Source of the DNA: Burkholderia sp. Nafp2/4-1b
GTDB lineage: Bacteria > Pseudomonadota > Gammaproteobacteria > Burkholderiales > Burkholderiaceae
Direction of reading: 5' to 3'
Assembly (NCBI RefSeq): GCF_003635165.1
Contig: NZ_ML058619.1
Coordinates: 248,001 to 312,000 of the forward strand
DNA: 64,000 nt
The notes beneath the pieces were generated by a model. That model saw nothing but the letters and a program-made list of their open reading frames with translations. It was not told the origin of the DNA and did not search any database. Of the stretch, positions 11,112 through 19,308 are shown one piece after another. A program made the translations under genes and the position numbers. Position 1 is the stretch's first letter. Every line of letters begins with the position of its first letter.

Positions 11112-12533
11112 TTACCGCGCCGCCGACGACGGCAGCTGCGCGCCTGTCTGCCGGCGCCGGTACGCGCTGTCGCGCGTCGCGAGCCAGTAGTACAGCGGCG
11201 AAGTCAGCACCAGCCCGACAACCCATGACAGGTCCGCACCGCCGAGATGCGCGGGAATCGGGCCCGCATACATCGGCGTGTTCATGAACGGAACCTGCAC
11301 GACGATCCCGATCGCATACGCGAGCAGTGCCTGCGGATTGAAGCGGCCGTACACGCCGCCGTCCGCCATGAAGATCGACTGGATGTCGTACTTGCCCTTG
11401 TGGATCACGTAGAAGTCGATCAGGTTGATTGCCGTCCACGGCACCAGCACGACGAGCAGCGCGAGCACGAGATCGACGAGATTGCCGACGAAGTTCGTCG
11501 ACGCGCCGATCGCCGCATAGCAGCACGCGACGAAGATCACCACCGACACCACCGCGCGCGTCTTCGCGGTCGGAATCCACTTGTACGCGAAGGTCTGCAC
11601 CGACGTGATCACCGCGAGCACCGCGCCGTACAGGTTCAGCGCGTTGTGGCTGATCACGCTCAACAGGAACAGCACCAGCATCAGCGGGCCGAGCGGGCCG
11701 GTTGCCTGCTTGACCGCATCCATCGTGTCCGCGCCGGCCGGCACCGCGAGCACCGCCACCGCGCCGAAGATGAACGCGAGCGTCGACCCGATCGTGCAGC
11801 CGAGATAGGTCGCCCAGAACGTCGATGCGACGCCGACGTCTTCCGGCAGATAGCGCGAATAGTCCGATACATACGGTGCGAACGCGATCTGCCACAGCGC
11901 GGAAAGCGACACCGTCGCGAGCCAGCCCGCGAAGTCGAAGCCGCCACGCGTGAGGAAATCGGCGGTGCTCACGTGCGACAGGATCATCCAGAAGCCGACG
12001 AGGATGCCGATGCCGAGCACCCACGTGCCGATCCGGTTCAGGATGTGGATGAACCGGTAGCCGACGATCCCGATCAGCCCCGAGCCCACCGCGCCGATCA
12101 CGATGCCCACCGGCACCGGCACCGACGACGCGATGCCGTGCACCGACTTGCCGGCCAGCACGATGTTCGACGCGAAGAAGCCCACGTACATCACCGCCGC
12201 GATGAGCGTGACCAGCAGCGCGCCCCACGAGCCGAACTGCGCGCGGCTCTGGATCATCTGCGGGATGCCCATCTGCGGGCCCTGCGCCGAATGCAGCGCC
12301 ATCAGCACGCCACCGACCGCCTGGCCGACGACGATAGCGACGATGCCCCACATCAGATTCAGGTGAAAGATCTGCACGCCGAGCGCGCCGGTCACGATCG
12401 GCAGCGGCGCGATGTTGCCGCCGAACCAGAGCGTGAACAGGTCGCGCACCTTGCCGTGGCGGTCTGCGGGCGGCACGTAGCCGATCGTGTGTTTCTCTAT
12501 CATGGGGGACGCGTTGCGATCCGCGGTCGTCAT
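11112..12533 (-). CDS. NCS1-family nucleobase/cytosine-type permease
   Basis: This 473-aa integral inner-membrane transporter has many hydrophobic segments and NCS1 signatures: LFTLWFGGNIAPLPIVTGALG near the N-terminus, a GxxPQM-like QMGIPQMIQSRAQFG loop, and FAPYVSDYSRYLP. NCS1 proteins carry cytosine, purines, allantoin, hydantoins or thiamine by cation symport. The ATG at 12533 follows AGGAG with good spacing. The gene is divergent from the LysR regulator at 12922, with an A/T-rich palindrome between them, and lies near an M20 hydrolase, a DUF1028 protein, RidA and a monooxygenase. It probably imports the substrate of that module. The exact substrate cannot be read from the sequence. Confidence 0.92.
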   Translation of the reverse strand: MTTADRNASPMIEKHTIGYVPPADRHGKVRDLFTLWFGGNIAPLPIVTGALGVQIFHLNLMWGIVAIVVGQAVGGVLMALHSAQGPQMGIPQMIQSRAQFGSWGALLVTLIAAVMYVGFFASNIVLAGKSVHGIASSVPVPVGIVIGAVGSGLIGIVGYRFIHILNRIGTWVLGIGILVGFWMILSHVSTADFLTRGGFDFAGWLATVSLSALWQIAFAPYVSDYSRYLPEDVGVASTFWATYLGCTIGSTLAFIFGAVAVLAVPAGADTMDAVKQATGPLGPLMLVLFLLSVISHNALNLYGAVLAVITSVQTFAYKWIPTAKTRAVVSVVIFVACCYAAIGASTNFVGNLVDLVLALLVVLVPWTAINLIDFYVIHKGKYDIQSIFMADGGVYGRFNPQALLAYAIGIVVQVPFMNTPMYAGPIPAHLGGADLSWVVGLVLTSPLYYWLATRDSAYRRRQTGAQLPSSAAR

Positions 12534-12771
12534 GGCGATGTCTCCTGTCGTGCGCGGCGAGGCGCGCTTGCCTTCTGAACCGGCGCGCGGCGATGCGCGC
12601 CTGCAATCGGGTCCGGATGCGCGGGCGACGGTCCGCCGCGTGCACGCGCGGCGATGTCGATCGAAGCGCCGACACGCGTCGTGTGCGGGACGGATGAACT
12701 GCCCCGCCGGCACGTGCGCGCTTTTGACGCGATCCGGATTGCAGACGATGGTGCGCCACGCACGTGGCGAC

Positions 12772-12795
12772 CGGAAAATACTAAAAATATTTCCG
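12772..12795. promoter_or_regulatory. A/T-rich palindrome, candidate LysR operator
   Basis: CGGAAAATA, seven bases (CTAAAAA) and TATTTCCG form a near-perfect inverted repeat with one extra A in the left arm. It stands out as A/T-rich in the 388-base divergent gap 12534-12921 between the permease and its presumed LysR regulator. Size and position fit a LysR-type binding site acting on both genes. Confidence 0.5.
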
Positions 12796-12921
12796 AGACA
12801 TACGAAAAAGCTCTGCAGCGGAAATGTCGGCGCGGCGCGTCTTCGGGTAAGGTGCTACGCAACACAATGGACAGATTGCGCTCCGCGGCGGCATGCAGCG
12901 GGGCCGGTATCAGAGGTGCTC

Positions 12922-13845
12922 GTGGCTCACTACACTTTGCGGCAACTGAAGTATTTCGTGACGACGGTGGAATCGGGCAGCGTCGCCGAAGCGTCGCGCC
13001 AGCTGTTCATCGCGCAGCCGTCGATTTCCAGCGCGATCAAGGGGCTCGAGGAGAGCTTCGGCGTGAAGCTGTTCATCCGCCATCACGCGCAGGGCGTGTC
13101 GCTCACGCCGAGCGGCACGCGTTTCTACCGCAAGGCGCAGGAGCTGCTGCGCATCGCGCACGAGTTCGAACAGAACGCGCTCGCCGACAACGACGTGATC
13201 ACCGGGCAGATCGACATCGGTTGCTTCGAGACCGTCGCACCGCTTTACCTGCCGCAGTTGATCGCGGGTTTTCGCGAGCGTTACCCGGGCGTCAACATCC
13301 GGCTGCGCGACGGCGATCAGCAGGAGCTCGTGCAGGGCCTGACGGCAGGCACGTTCGATCTTGCGTTCATGTACGACCACGACCTCGACGGCACCATCGA
13401 GACGGAACCGCTGATGCCCGCGCAGCAGCCATACGTGCTGCTGCCGGATAACCACCGCTTCGCGGGCCAGACGCACGTATCGCTGCGCGAGCTCAGCGTC
13501 GAGCCGATGATCCTGCTCGACGTGCTGCCGAGCCGCACGTACTTCGTCAGCCTGTTTCATGAGCTCGGATTGACGCCGAACATCGTGTTCGCGTCGCCGT
13601 CGATCGAGATGGTGCGCGGAATGGTCGGCCAGGGGTTCGGCTTCTCGCTGCTCGTCACGCGGCCGCATTCCGAATACACGTACGACGGCCGGCGCGTCGT
13701 GACGCTAGGCCTCAGCGAAACGGTGAGCCCGTCAGGGCTCGTCAGCGCACGGCTGAAGCGCGGCCAGCTCACGAAGCAGGCGCAGTCGTTCGTCGAATTC
13801 TGCCGCGAGCGGCTCGCGCAGATCGTCGCGGAATCGGCGCAATAG
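12922..13845 (+). CDS. LysR-family transcriptional regulator
   Basis: This 307-aa full-length LysR protein starts at GTG (residues AHYTLRQLKYFVTTVESGSV follow), with AGAGG upstream. The winged HTH covers about residues 1-60 (EASRQLFIAQPSISSAIKGL), and the rest is the type 2 periplasmic-binding-like effector domain. It is divergent from the NCS1 permease and convergent with the M20 hydrolase gene, so it is the likely regulator of both transcription units. The ligand is presumably the imported compound or an intermediate. A shared terminator lies just downstream. Confidence 0.92.
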   Translation: MAHYTLRQLKYFVTTVESGSVAEASRQLFIAQPSISSAIKGLEESFGVKLFIRHHAQGVSLTPSGTRFYRKAQELLRIAHEFEQNALADNDVITGQIDIGCFETVAPLYLPQLIAGFRERYPGVNIRLRDGDQQELVQGLTAGTFDLAFMYDHDLDGTIETEPLMPAQQPYVLLPDNHRFAGQTHVSLRELSVEPMILLDVLPSRTYFVSLFHELGLTPNIVFASPSIEMVRGMVGQGFGFSLLVTRPHSEYTYDGRRVVTLGLSETVSPSGLVSARLKRGQLTKQAQSFVEFCRERLAQIVAESAQ

Positions 13846-13852
13846 AACGGGG

Positions 13853-13890
13853 AAACCGCACGCGCCGCGCAGCGGCAGCGTGCGGTTTTT
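13853..13890 (+). terminator. Intrinsic terminator of the lysR gene
   Basis: AAACCGCACGC pairs with GCGTGCGGTTT across a GC-rich 14-base loop, followed by TT. The stem also reads as a terminator in the other direction because the left arm begins with an A-run. It therefore probably serves both convergent genes. Confidence 0.8.
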
Positions 13891-13918
13891 CATGCCCGAC
13901 GCGAGCTGATCCGCCGGA

Positions 13919-15082
13919 TCAGCCCGCCGCGGCGAGATACGCCGCGAGCCTGCCCAGCATCGCATCGCACCCGTGCAGCTGTTCGACCGTGACGAATTCG
14001 TCGGGCTTGTGCCCCTGATCCATGCTGCCCGGCCCGCATACCACGGTCGGAATGCCGGCCTGTCCGAACAACCCGCCCTCGGTGCCGAACGCGACCGTGC
14101 CGAATGCGTCGGAGCCGCTCAGCATCGCGAGCAGCCGCGCGGCTTCGCTGTCCGGCGACGTCGCGAGCCCCGGATACGCGCCGAGCGGCTGCAGCCGAAT
14201 GTCGGTGTCGGGCTGCACCGCACGCATCTTCGGCAACAGTTCGGATTCCGCATAGTCCTGCAGCTTGCGCGGTACGTCGTTCGCATCGAAGGCCGGCAGC
14301 GCGCGCACCTCGAAATCGAACTCGCATTCGGCCGGCACGATGTTCAGCGCCCGGCCGCCTCTGATCAGCCCGGTCTGCACGGTCGAGAACGGCGGATCGA
14401 AACGACTGTCGTGATGCTCGGGCCGCGCGAGCGCCGCACCGATTTCGCCCAGGCGACCGATCAGCTTCGCCGCATAGTCGATCGCGTTGACGCCGAGCGG
14501 CGCGTACGCGGAATGACACGCGGCACCCTTCACGTGACAGCGCATCGCGAGCTTGCCCTTGTGCCCGAGCACCGGCTTCAGCCCGGTCGGCTCGCCGATC
14601 AGGCACAGCCGCGGCCGGTGTTCGCGCGCGGCCAGCGCGTCGAGCATCGGCCGCACGCCGAGGCAACCGACTTCTTCGTCATAGGAAAACGCGAGATGCA
14701 CCGGCACGCGCAACGGCCGCGCCACGAACGCCGGCACGGCCGCCAGCACCGACGCGATGAAGCCCTTCATGTCGGCCGTGCCGCGCCCGTACAACCGGCC
14801 GTCGCGCTCGGTCAGCCGGAACGGCTCGACCGTCCACGCCTGCCCGTCGACCGGCACCACGTCGGTATGGCCCGACAGCACGATGCCGCCGCGATCGCGT
14901 GGCCCGATCGTCGCATACAGGCTGGCCTTCGTTCCCTCCGCGTTGTAGAACAGCTCGCTCGCGATGCCGAACCCGTCGAGATAGTCGCGAATGAACCCGA
15001 TCAACGCGAGGTTCGAATCGCGGCTGACCGTCGCGAAGCCGATCAAGCGCTCGAGCAGCGCGCGGCTCGATGTGTCATTCAT
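13919..15082 (-). CDS. M20 metallohydrolase, ArgE/acetylornithine deacetylase-like
   Basis: This 387-aa M20 enzyme has the zinc motifs LSGHTDVVPVDG (His and Asp), GRGTADMKG (bridging Asp), SYDEEVGCLG (Glu-Glu) and the late GxxDQGHKPDEF histidine. The family hydrolyses N-acyl or amide bonds of amino-acid derivatives. ArgE is the best name by similarity, but its place in a catabolic cluster suggests an amidohydrolase for a pathway intermediate rather than arginine synthesis. Its ATG overlaps the stop of the DUF1028 gene by eight bases (translational coupling). It ends the operon FMO-RidA-DUF1028-M20. Confidence 0.88.
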   Translation of the reverse strand: MNDTSSRALLERLIGFATVSRDSNLALIGFIRDYLDGFGIASELFYNAEGTKASLYATIGPRDRGGIVLSGHTDVVPVDGQAWTVEPFRLTERDGRLYGRGTADMKGFIASVLAAVPAFVARPLRVPVHLAFSYDEEVGCLGVRPMLDALAAREHRPRLCLIGEPTGLKPVLGHKGKLAMRCHVKGAACHSAYAPLGVNAIDYAAKLIGRLGEIGAALARPEHHDSRFDPPFSTVQTGLIRGGRALNIVPAECEFDFEVRALPAFDANDVPRKLQDYAESELLPKMRAVQPDTDIRLQPLGAYPGLATSPDSEAARLLAMLSGSDAFGTVAFGTEGGLFGQAGIPTVVCGPGSMDQGHKPDEFVTVEQLHGCDAMLGRLAAYLAAAG

Positions 15083-15752
15083 CGCCAGGCACCCCGTAGC
15101 TCGGCGCCGCGGTCGGATTCAGCGCGCGCGTCTGGTAATCCTGCATCTGCGGGCGATAGGCCTGCCACAGTGCATCCAGTTGCCCGATCGGATCGGCGTC
15201 TGCCCAGTCGACGCGCAGATCGACGATCGGCCAGGTCACGTCGCCGGCCACCTTCAGCGCGGCCGAATGTACCGGCCCGGCCTCGCCGCCTGCCGCGATC
15301 GCCGCATGCATCGCGGCCAGCAGGCGATCGGCGAGCAGACCGTGCGACTGCTCGAACGCGCGCGCCATCGCATCGATCACGGCCGGCGCCGCCAGCAGAT
15401 TGCCGGCCGCCACGCATTGCTCGCCCTGCACCGCGTGATGCGTGCCGAGCGCTTCCTTGCCGGTAAAGCTTGCGGTTTGCCCCTGCCCGTCGATCACCGT
15501 GACCTGCCGGTACTGGCTCCAGCCGTTCGCGCTGAGCGCGCGATCGAGCGCGGCGGCCGGCGCGAGCTGCTCGTGCTCGATGAGATCGAGGATCTGCGGG
15601 CCGAGCGCCGGCAGCGTGATGTTCTGCGTCGCGACCGCACCGACGCCCGCACGCACCCACGGGCAGCGCGCGCCCACCGCGATGCTCGACGAACTGATCG
15701 CGATTCCGAGCTGGCCCGTCTCCGGGCAGCGCCCGACGATGGAGAAAGTCAT
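15075..15752 (-). CDS. DUF1028 family protein (Ntn-hydrolase-like)
   Basis: This 225-aa protein begins MTFSIVGRCPETGQLGIAIS, typical of DUF1028, and contains the conserved GAVATQNIT segment and a middle with TGKEALGTHHAVQGEQCVAAGNL. The family is annotated as Ntn-hydrolase-like, but few members have a proven reaction. GGAGG sits just before the ATG at 15752. It is sandwiched between ridA and the M20 gene with short gaps or overlap, so it very likely acts on an intermediate in the same pathway. Confidence 0.88.
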   Translation of the reverse strand: MTFSIVGRCPETGQLGIAISSSSIAVGARCPWVRAGVGAVATQNITLPALGPQILDLIEHEQLAPAAALDRALSANGWSQYRQVTVIDGQGQTASFTGKEALGTHHAVQGEQCVAAGNLLAAPAVIDAMARAFEQSHGLLADRLLAAMHAAIAAGGEAGPVHSAALKVAGDVTWPIVDLRVDWADADPIGQLDALWQAYRPQMQDYQTRALNPTAAPSYGVPGDE

Positions 15753-15760
15753 GTCGCCTC

Positions 15761-16198
15761 CTATGCGCGGTTCGGCTGCCAGTTGTCCGGGATCACCGCG
15801 ATCACGTCGATCTCCATCAACCACTGCGGCTGGCCGAGCGCCGAGACGACGAGCCCCGTCGAGATCGGATAGACGCCCTTCAGCCATTTGCCGACTTCCT
15901 GGTACACCGGTTCGCGATAGCGCGGATCGATCAGATAGGTCGTCGTCTTCACGATATGCGTGATGTCGCTGCCGGCTTCCTCGAGCAGCTGCTTCACGTT
16001 CTTCATCGCCTGCTCGGCCTGTGCGCGCGGGTCGCCCAGGCCAATCAGGTTGCCGTCGAAATCGGTGCCGACCTGGCCGCGCACGTAGACGGTATTGCCG
16101 GCCCGCACGGCCTGGCACAGGTCGTTGTCGAGCGTCTGGTTCGGGTAGGTATCCTTCGTGTTGAACATGCGGATACGAGTGTGGGTAGGCTGGCTCAT
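15761..16198 (-). CDS. RidA/YjgF/Rid-family deaminase
   Basis: This 145-aa protein belongs to the RidA (YER057c/UK114) family, with GNTVYVRGQVGTDFDGN, a middle EQAMKNVKQLLEEAGSDITHIVK and the catalytic-arginine region (about DPRYREPVYQEVG). Rid proteins hydrolyse reactive enamines/imines, and the RutC branch acts in pyrimidine-ring breakdown. AAGGA precedes the ATG at 16198. It lies between the monooxygenase and DUF1028 genes, which suggests it hydrolyses an unstable product in this operon rather than acting as a housekeeping RidA. Confidence 0.9.
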   Translation of the reverse strand: MSQPTHTRIRMFNTKDTYPNQTLDNDLCQAVRAGNTVYVRGQVGTDFDGNLIGLGDPRAQAEQAMKNVKQLLEEAGSDITHIVKTTTYLIDPRYREPVYQEVGKWLKGVYPISTGLVVSALGQPQWLMEIDVIAVIPDNWQPNRA

Positions 16199-16334
16199 CG
16201 AGGTCCTTCGAATGTCGGTGGGTTCGCCCGCCGCGCCGGAAGCGGTCGCGGCGCGGTGGGGTTCGGGTTGGCGCGGCGGCACGTGCGGGTTTCGTGCGGA
16301 GCGCGCGCCGCGGCTTGAATGTAGATCAGCCGGG

Positions 16335-17681
16335 TCAGCCGACCGCGTCGACGAGCGGGCGCGCATCGGCCTGCGCATCGTGCTGCGTGTCGCAGCGCGC
16401 GTTCCGTGTTTGCGCGCGGCGCTGCGACGCGTCGTGATAGTCGAGGTACTTGCGCTGCGTGACGATGTGATCGGCGATGTGTTTCGCGTCGTGCCACACG
16501 CCCCAGATGAAGCTGGAGCCGCGTCGCGACAGCCACGGCAACCCGAGGAAATAGATGCCCGGCTCCTTCGACACGCCACGCTGATGCTGCGGCTTGCCGT
16601 TCGCGGCGAATGCGTCGACGTTCAGCCAGCCGTAGTCGACCGCATAGCCCGTCGCCCATACGATCGACGTGACGCCGGCGCCGGCGAGGTCGAGCGCGAG
16701 GATCGGCTCGGCGACGCACCGCGGGTTCGGCAGAATGCGGCGCGCTTCCGGTTCTTCGGGGAGGTCGAGACCGTTGCGCGCCGCGTACGCGTCGGCCGCG
16801 TCGAGCAGCGCCAGGTAGTTCTCGTCGCCACGCGCGAGATTGATCGCGAGGTCGGGTTCGAATACCGCGACACCGCCGTCGAACGACTTCGTCAGCCCGA
16901 CGAGCGTCACGCCCTGGTGCGCGAGCGCGCGGAAGTCGACCGTATGACCGCCACGCGCGCCGCTCACCGCGATCGTCACGTGTTCGCGGCCGGGTGTCGC
17001 GACTTCCTTGTCCCATTCGCCGAGCACGCCGAGCCACCAGCAGAAGTCGCGGCCGCGATACGCGCGCGGCGGGCGGTCATGCGGGCCGACCGACAGATAG
17101 ACCTGCCGGCCCGCGCGCTGCAGCTCGTCGGCGATCTGCACGCCCGACGAGCCGGCGCCGACCACCAGCACCGCGCCATCCGGCAATTGCGCCGGGTTGC
17201 GATAGTCGGCGGAGTGGATCTGCACGAGGTTTGCGCCGGCCGGTGCGATCGGCGGGATGACCGGGCGCTGGAACGGCCCCGTCGCGACAACCACGCGGTT
17301 CGCTTCGATCGTGCCGTCCGAGGTTTCGACGACGAAGCCCGGCTTGCCCGTGTTGCGCACGACGTTCTTCACTTCGACCCCGGTGCGAATCGGCGCGGCG
17401 AACTTGCGCGCATACGCTTCGAAGTAGTCGGCGACCTGGTCTTTCGTTGCGAACGCATCGGGATCGAGGCCGTCGAATTCGAGGCCCGGAAAGCGGTCGT
17501 GCCACGCGGGGCCGTTCGCGACCAGCGAATCCCAGCGCCCGGTGCGCCAGCGTTCGGCGATGCGGTCGCGCTCGAGCACGAGATGGGGCACGCCGAGCTT
17601 GCCCAGATGCTCGCTCATGGCGACGCCGGCTTGGCCCGCGCCGACGACCAGCGTATCGATTGAGGTTGTTTCCACTGCCAC
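16335..17681 (-). CDS. Flavin-containing monooxygenase (FMO/NAD(P)-binding)
   Basis: This 448-aa enzyme has an FAD-binding Rossmann motif at the N-terminus (VVGAGQAGVAMSEHLGKLG, residues 12-30), the FMO-like region VQIHSADYRN, and a second dinucleotide site (VLVVGAGSSGVQIADEL) for NADPH. A C-terminal ATGYAVDYGWL motif is also typical. Such enzymes add oxygen to N, S or C-H positions. I use the GTG at 17681 because AAGGAG lies seven bases before it; a second GTG two codons later is possible. It is the first gene of the leftward FMO-RidA-DUF1028-M20 operon. Confidence 0.88.
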   Translation of the reverse strand: MAVETTSIDTLVVGAGQAGVAMSEHLGKLGVPHLVLERDRIAERWRTGRWDSLVANGPAWHDRFPGLEFDGLDPDAFATKDQVADYFEAYARKFAAPIRTGVEVKNVVRNTGKPGFVVETSDGTIEANRVVVATGPFQRPVIPPIAPAGANLVQIHSADYRNPAQLPDGAVLVVGAGSSGVQIADELQRAGRQVYLSVGPHDRPPRAYRGRDFCWWLGVLGEWDKEVATPGREHVTIAVSGARGGHTVDFRALAHQGVTLVGLTKSFDGGVAVFEPDLAINLARGDENYLALLDAADAYAARNGLDLPEEPEARRILPNPRCVAEPILALDLAGAGVTSIVWATGYAVDYGWLNVDAFAANGKPQHQRGVSKEPGIYFLGLPWLSRRGSSFIWGVWHDAKHIADHIVTQRKYLDYHDASQRRAQTRNARCDTQHDAQADARPLVDAVG

Positions 17682-17787
17682 GGCTGTCTCCTTGAAGTGC
17701 GGCTCGCTGCGAGGCTCGAGTGTTCGTGTCGTCGCGCGAGTGGGAATGGAGACATTCTGCTGACAGGCCGGCGTGGGCGAAATGATG

Positions 17788-17814
17788 TTTTTTGTCGTTG
17801 TTGACGAGAAAAAA
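17788..17814. promoter_or_regulatory. Near-perfect 27-bp palindrome upstream of the monooxygenase operon
   Basis: TTTTTTGTCGT, TGTTG, ACGAGAAAAAA reads as an inverted repeat with one mismatched pair, about 110 bases upstream of the monooxygenase start. It is the only A/T-rich patch in 17682-18182, otherwise a gene-free gap of about 500 bases. It may be an operator, or a bidirectional terminator. Confidence 0.4.
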
Positions 17815-18182
17815 GCTGGAGGTCTCCGGGCTGGGGTAAAGCGTTGCTCTTTCAGTGGATCGTTGAACGTGCGCTGCCAGCGAGCGTCGCCCGCGTCGGG
17901 TAGCGGCATGACGGCTGCCTGACTCACCTCGTCCTTTCGACTGTCATCTCCGGTGCGTCACACGACGGCACCGCGATACGTCTACCGCGCCATCGCTTTG
18001 CGTCGAGGCGCTTGTGCGTGCAACCTTGTGGCTACGCAGACATTACAGGTTCCGACACCAGGCCGGCACCGGCTGTGAAGGGAAGCTGCCGCGTGGTTGA
18101 AATAGCGAACGAAGAGTCTGCCGCTCCGCATGGGAACGAATCGTGCTCGTCCATGCTCAGGACTTTAATGGAGGACAACTCA

Positions 18183-18467
18183 ATGAAGCCCATGACACCC
18201 GCAATACGTCGAGGTCTGACGACATTGGTGGCCGGCAGCGCACTGGCGGCGGCTAGCGCCGTGTTTGCGCAAGTGTACGCGCCGCAACCCAGGTACGAAG
18301 AGCGCGCGCCGGCGCCGGATGTGTCGGTCACGGTCGGCATGCACGGCGATCGCTACTGGGACGGACATCGTTATTGGGAACACGACGCGTGGAGGCATCG
18401 TCATCCGCGTGACCGCGATCCGTGGCGCGAGCATGAACACGAGCGCGAGCACGAACATAGCGAATAG
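18183..18467 (+). CDS. Small exported His/Arg-rich protein
   Basis: This 94-aa product has a clear Sec signal peptide (LTTLVAGSALAAASAVFA, cleavage likely after AVFA). A short mature domain follows with VTVGMHGDRYWDGHRYWEHD and an ending of repeated His, Arg, Glu and Asp. Proteins of this type are common in Burkholderia and probably periplasmic; the His/acid-rich tail could bind metal. TGGAGGACAACTCA precedes the ATG at 18183. I do not recognise a specific family. Confidence 0.7.
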   Translation: MKPMTPAIRRGLTTLVAGSALAAASAVFAQVYAPQPRYEERAPAPDVSVTVGMHGDRYWDGHRYWEHDAWRHRHPRDRDPWREHEHEREHEHSE

Positions 18468-18997
18468 TGACAACCCGCCTCCCGACATTCGGGAAGCACT
18501 CCTGCTCAAAAAAATTGGCGTACTTTCGCACTACCCGGCCTGATTCTTCGGACCATTTCAAACTGGGGGGATGGCCTCGTTGCTTCGGTTGAAAAAATAC
18601 CGACGCATGGACTGGACGGGCATCCAGCCTCTGGATGCCCGTCCTGAGGAGGCGCACGAGTGGGCCTGCGACCCAATGTTTCGAAAAAAGCCATTCGAGC
18701 CAGCAGCGCCCGTTCATACAGAGCGCTTCCCCGTTCCGCCGCCATGCCCCCACAATTTTTGACTGTGCCGGCCCCGCCAACCTGATAGGATGCCTGTCGC
18801 CTCGGCATCGACCGCTGGCAATGGACCTTCGATCGTCCCCCTTTTTTGGTGCCCCGCCCGCCGGCCGCAGCTGCCGCACCGGAGCGATACGGCGCGCCGA
18901 ACGGCACCCAAGCCCCGTAAAACCGCAACACCCGGGCGCCCCGCACCGCGGCCCCGTTGCAGCAACCGTTGGAGTGGCGCACGTTGCGCCAGCAAGC
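18468..18997. other. Intergenic region with a strong hairpin
   Basis: No convincing gene is present in this roughly 530-base stretch. It contains a 14-bp perfect hairpin (18614-18644, listed separately) and a TTTTTT tract near 18842. Short open frames on both strands around 18571-18762 lack family resemblance and ribosome-binding sites. Confidence 0.5.
18614..18644. repeat. Perfect 14-bp inverted repeat with 3-base loop
   Basis: GGACGGGCATCCAG, CCT and CTGGATGCCCGTCC form a perfect stem in non-coding DNA. No T-run follows on either strand, so it is not a standard terminator. It could be a REP-like palindromic unit or the core of an RNA element. Confidence 0.6.
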
Positions 18998-19153
18998 ATG
19001 AAGAATCTGAAGCAGCACATCCTCACCCTGCGCGACAAAGACCGTACGCCCGTGGTAAGAGCCTGCGCGCTGCTGTTGATGGCCGCCCTGCTGTATCTGC
19101 TGTGGCCGTCCGCCGAAGTCGCGCGCCTCGCGCTGGAATCGGTCGTGCGCTGA
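18998..19153 (+). CDS. Possible small single-span membrane protein (51 aa)
   Basis: The frame begins MKNLKQHILTLRDKDRTPVV and contains one clear membrane segment (ACALLLMAALLYLLW) with a short tail. The charge distribution (basic N-terminus, hydrophobic core) is credible for a real small membrane protein. The only purine-rich stretch (GGAG near 18980) is too far upstream for a good ribosome-binding site. It lies immediately before the trpL-trpS leader. Unknown function. Confidence 0.4.
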   Translation: MKNLKQHILTLRDKDRTPVVRACALLLMAALLYLLWPSAEVARLALESVVR

Positions 19154-19177
19154 CGCATGCCGCGCCCCGCGCTGCGC

Positions 19178-19183
19178 TATACT
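19178..19183 (+). promoter_or_regulatory. -10 box of the trpL-trpS transcript
   Basis: TATACT matches five of six positions of the sigma-70 -10 consensus. The discriminator is six bases, so transcription should start at A19190, the first base of the leader ATG. The -35 region is weak; no good TTGACA-like hexamer lies at 16-18 bases. Confidence 0.6.
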
Positions 19184-19189
19184 CGCGCA

Positions 19190-19240
19190 ATGGAAACCAA
19201 ACCTGCCTCGCCGAACGTGCATCGCTGGTGGCGCGCCTGA
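19190..19240 (+). CDS. trpL: Trp leader peptide of the trpS attenuator
   Basis: A 16-codon frame encodes METKPASPNVHRWWRA and ends at TGA 19238-19240. Two adjacent Trp codons (19226-19231) sit just before RNA segment 1 of a four-segment attenuator, the arrangement found in trp operon leaders. The ATG coincides with the predicted transcription start, so the peptide is probably translated from a leaderless mRNA, as is known for trpL of rhizobia. Low charged tRNA-Trp would stall the ribosome on the Trp pair and allow trpS transcription to continue. Confidence 0.85.
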   Translation: METKPASPNVHRWWRA

Positions 19241-19308
19241 CCCAGGCGGCCCGTTTCCTTTTGCATGTCCCAAACGTGATGCCGCCAGCCATGGCGGCAT
19301 TTGCGTTT
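19234..19308 (+). promoter_or_regulatory. Ribosome-mediated transcription attenuator of trpS
   Basis: Three mutually exclusive helices are visible. Segments 1:2 pair CGCCTG (19234-19239) with CAGGCG (19243-19248). Segments 2:3, the antiterminator, pair GGCGGC-C-CGTTT (19245-19256) with AAACG-TGAT-GCCGCC (19272-19286). Segments 3:4, the terminator, pair AAACG-TG-ATGCCGCC (19272-19286) with GGCGGCAT-TTG-CGTTT (19293-19308). A ribosome stalled at the Trp codons covers segment 1 and frees 2:3; a ribosome at the stop codon blocks segment 2 and lets the terminator form. The 3' side of the terminator is U-rich but has no long U-run. Confidence 0.85.

Noticed and set aside
18571..18762. 63-codon frame around the 14-bp hairpin
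   Set aside because: It contains the inverted repeat as coding sequence, lacks a ribosome-binding site and has no protein-like pattern.
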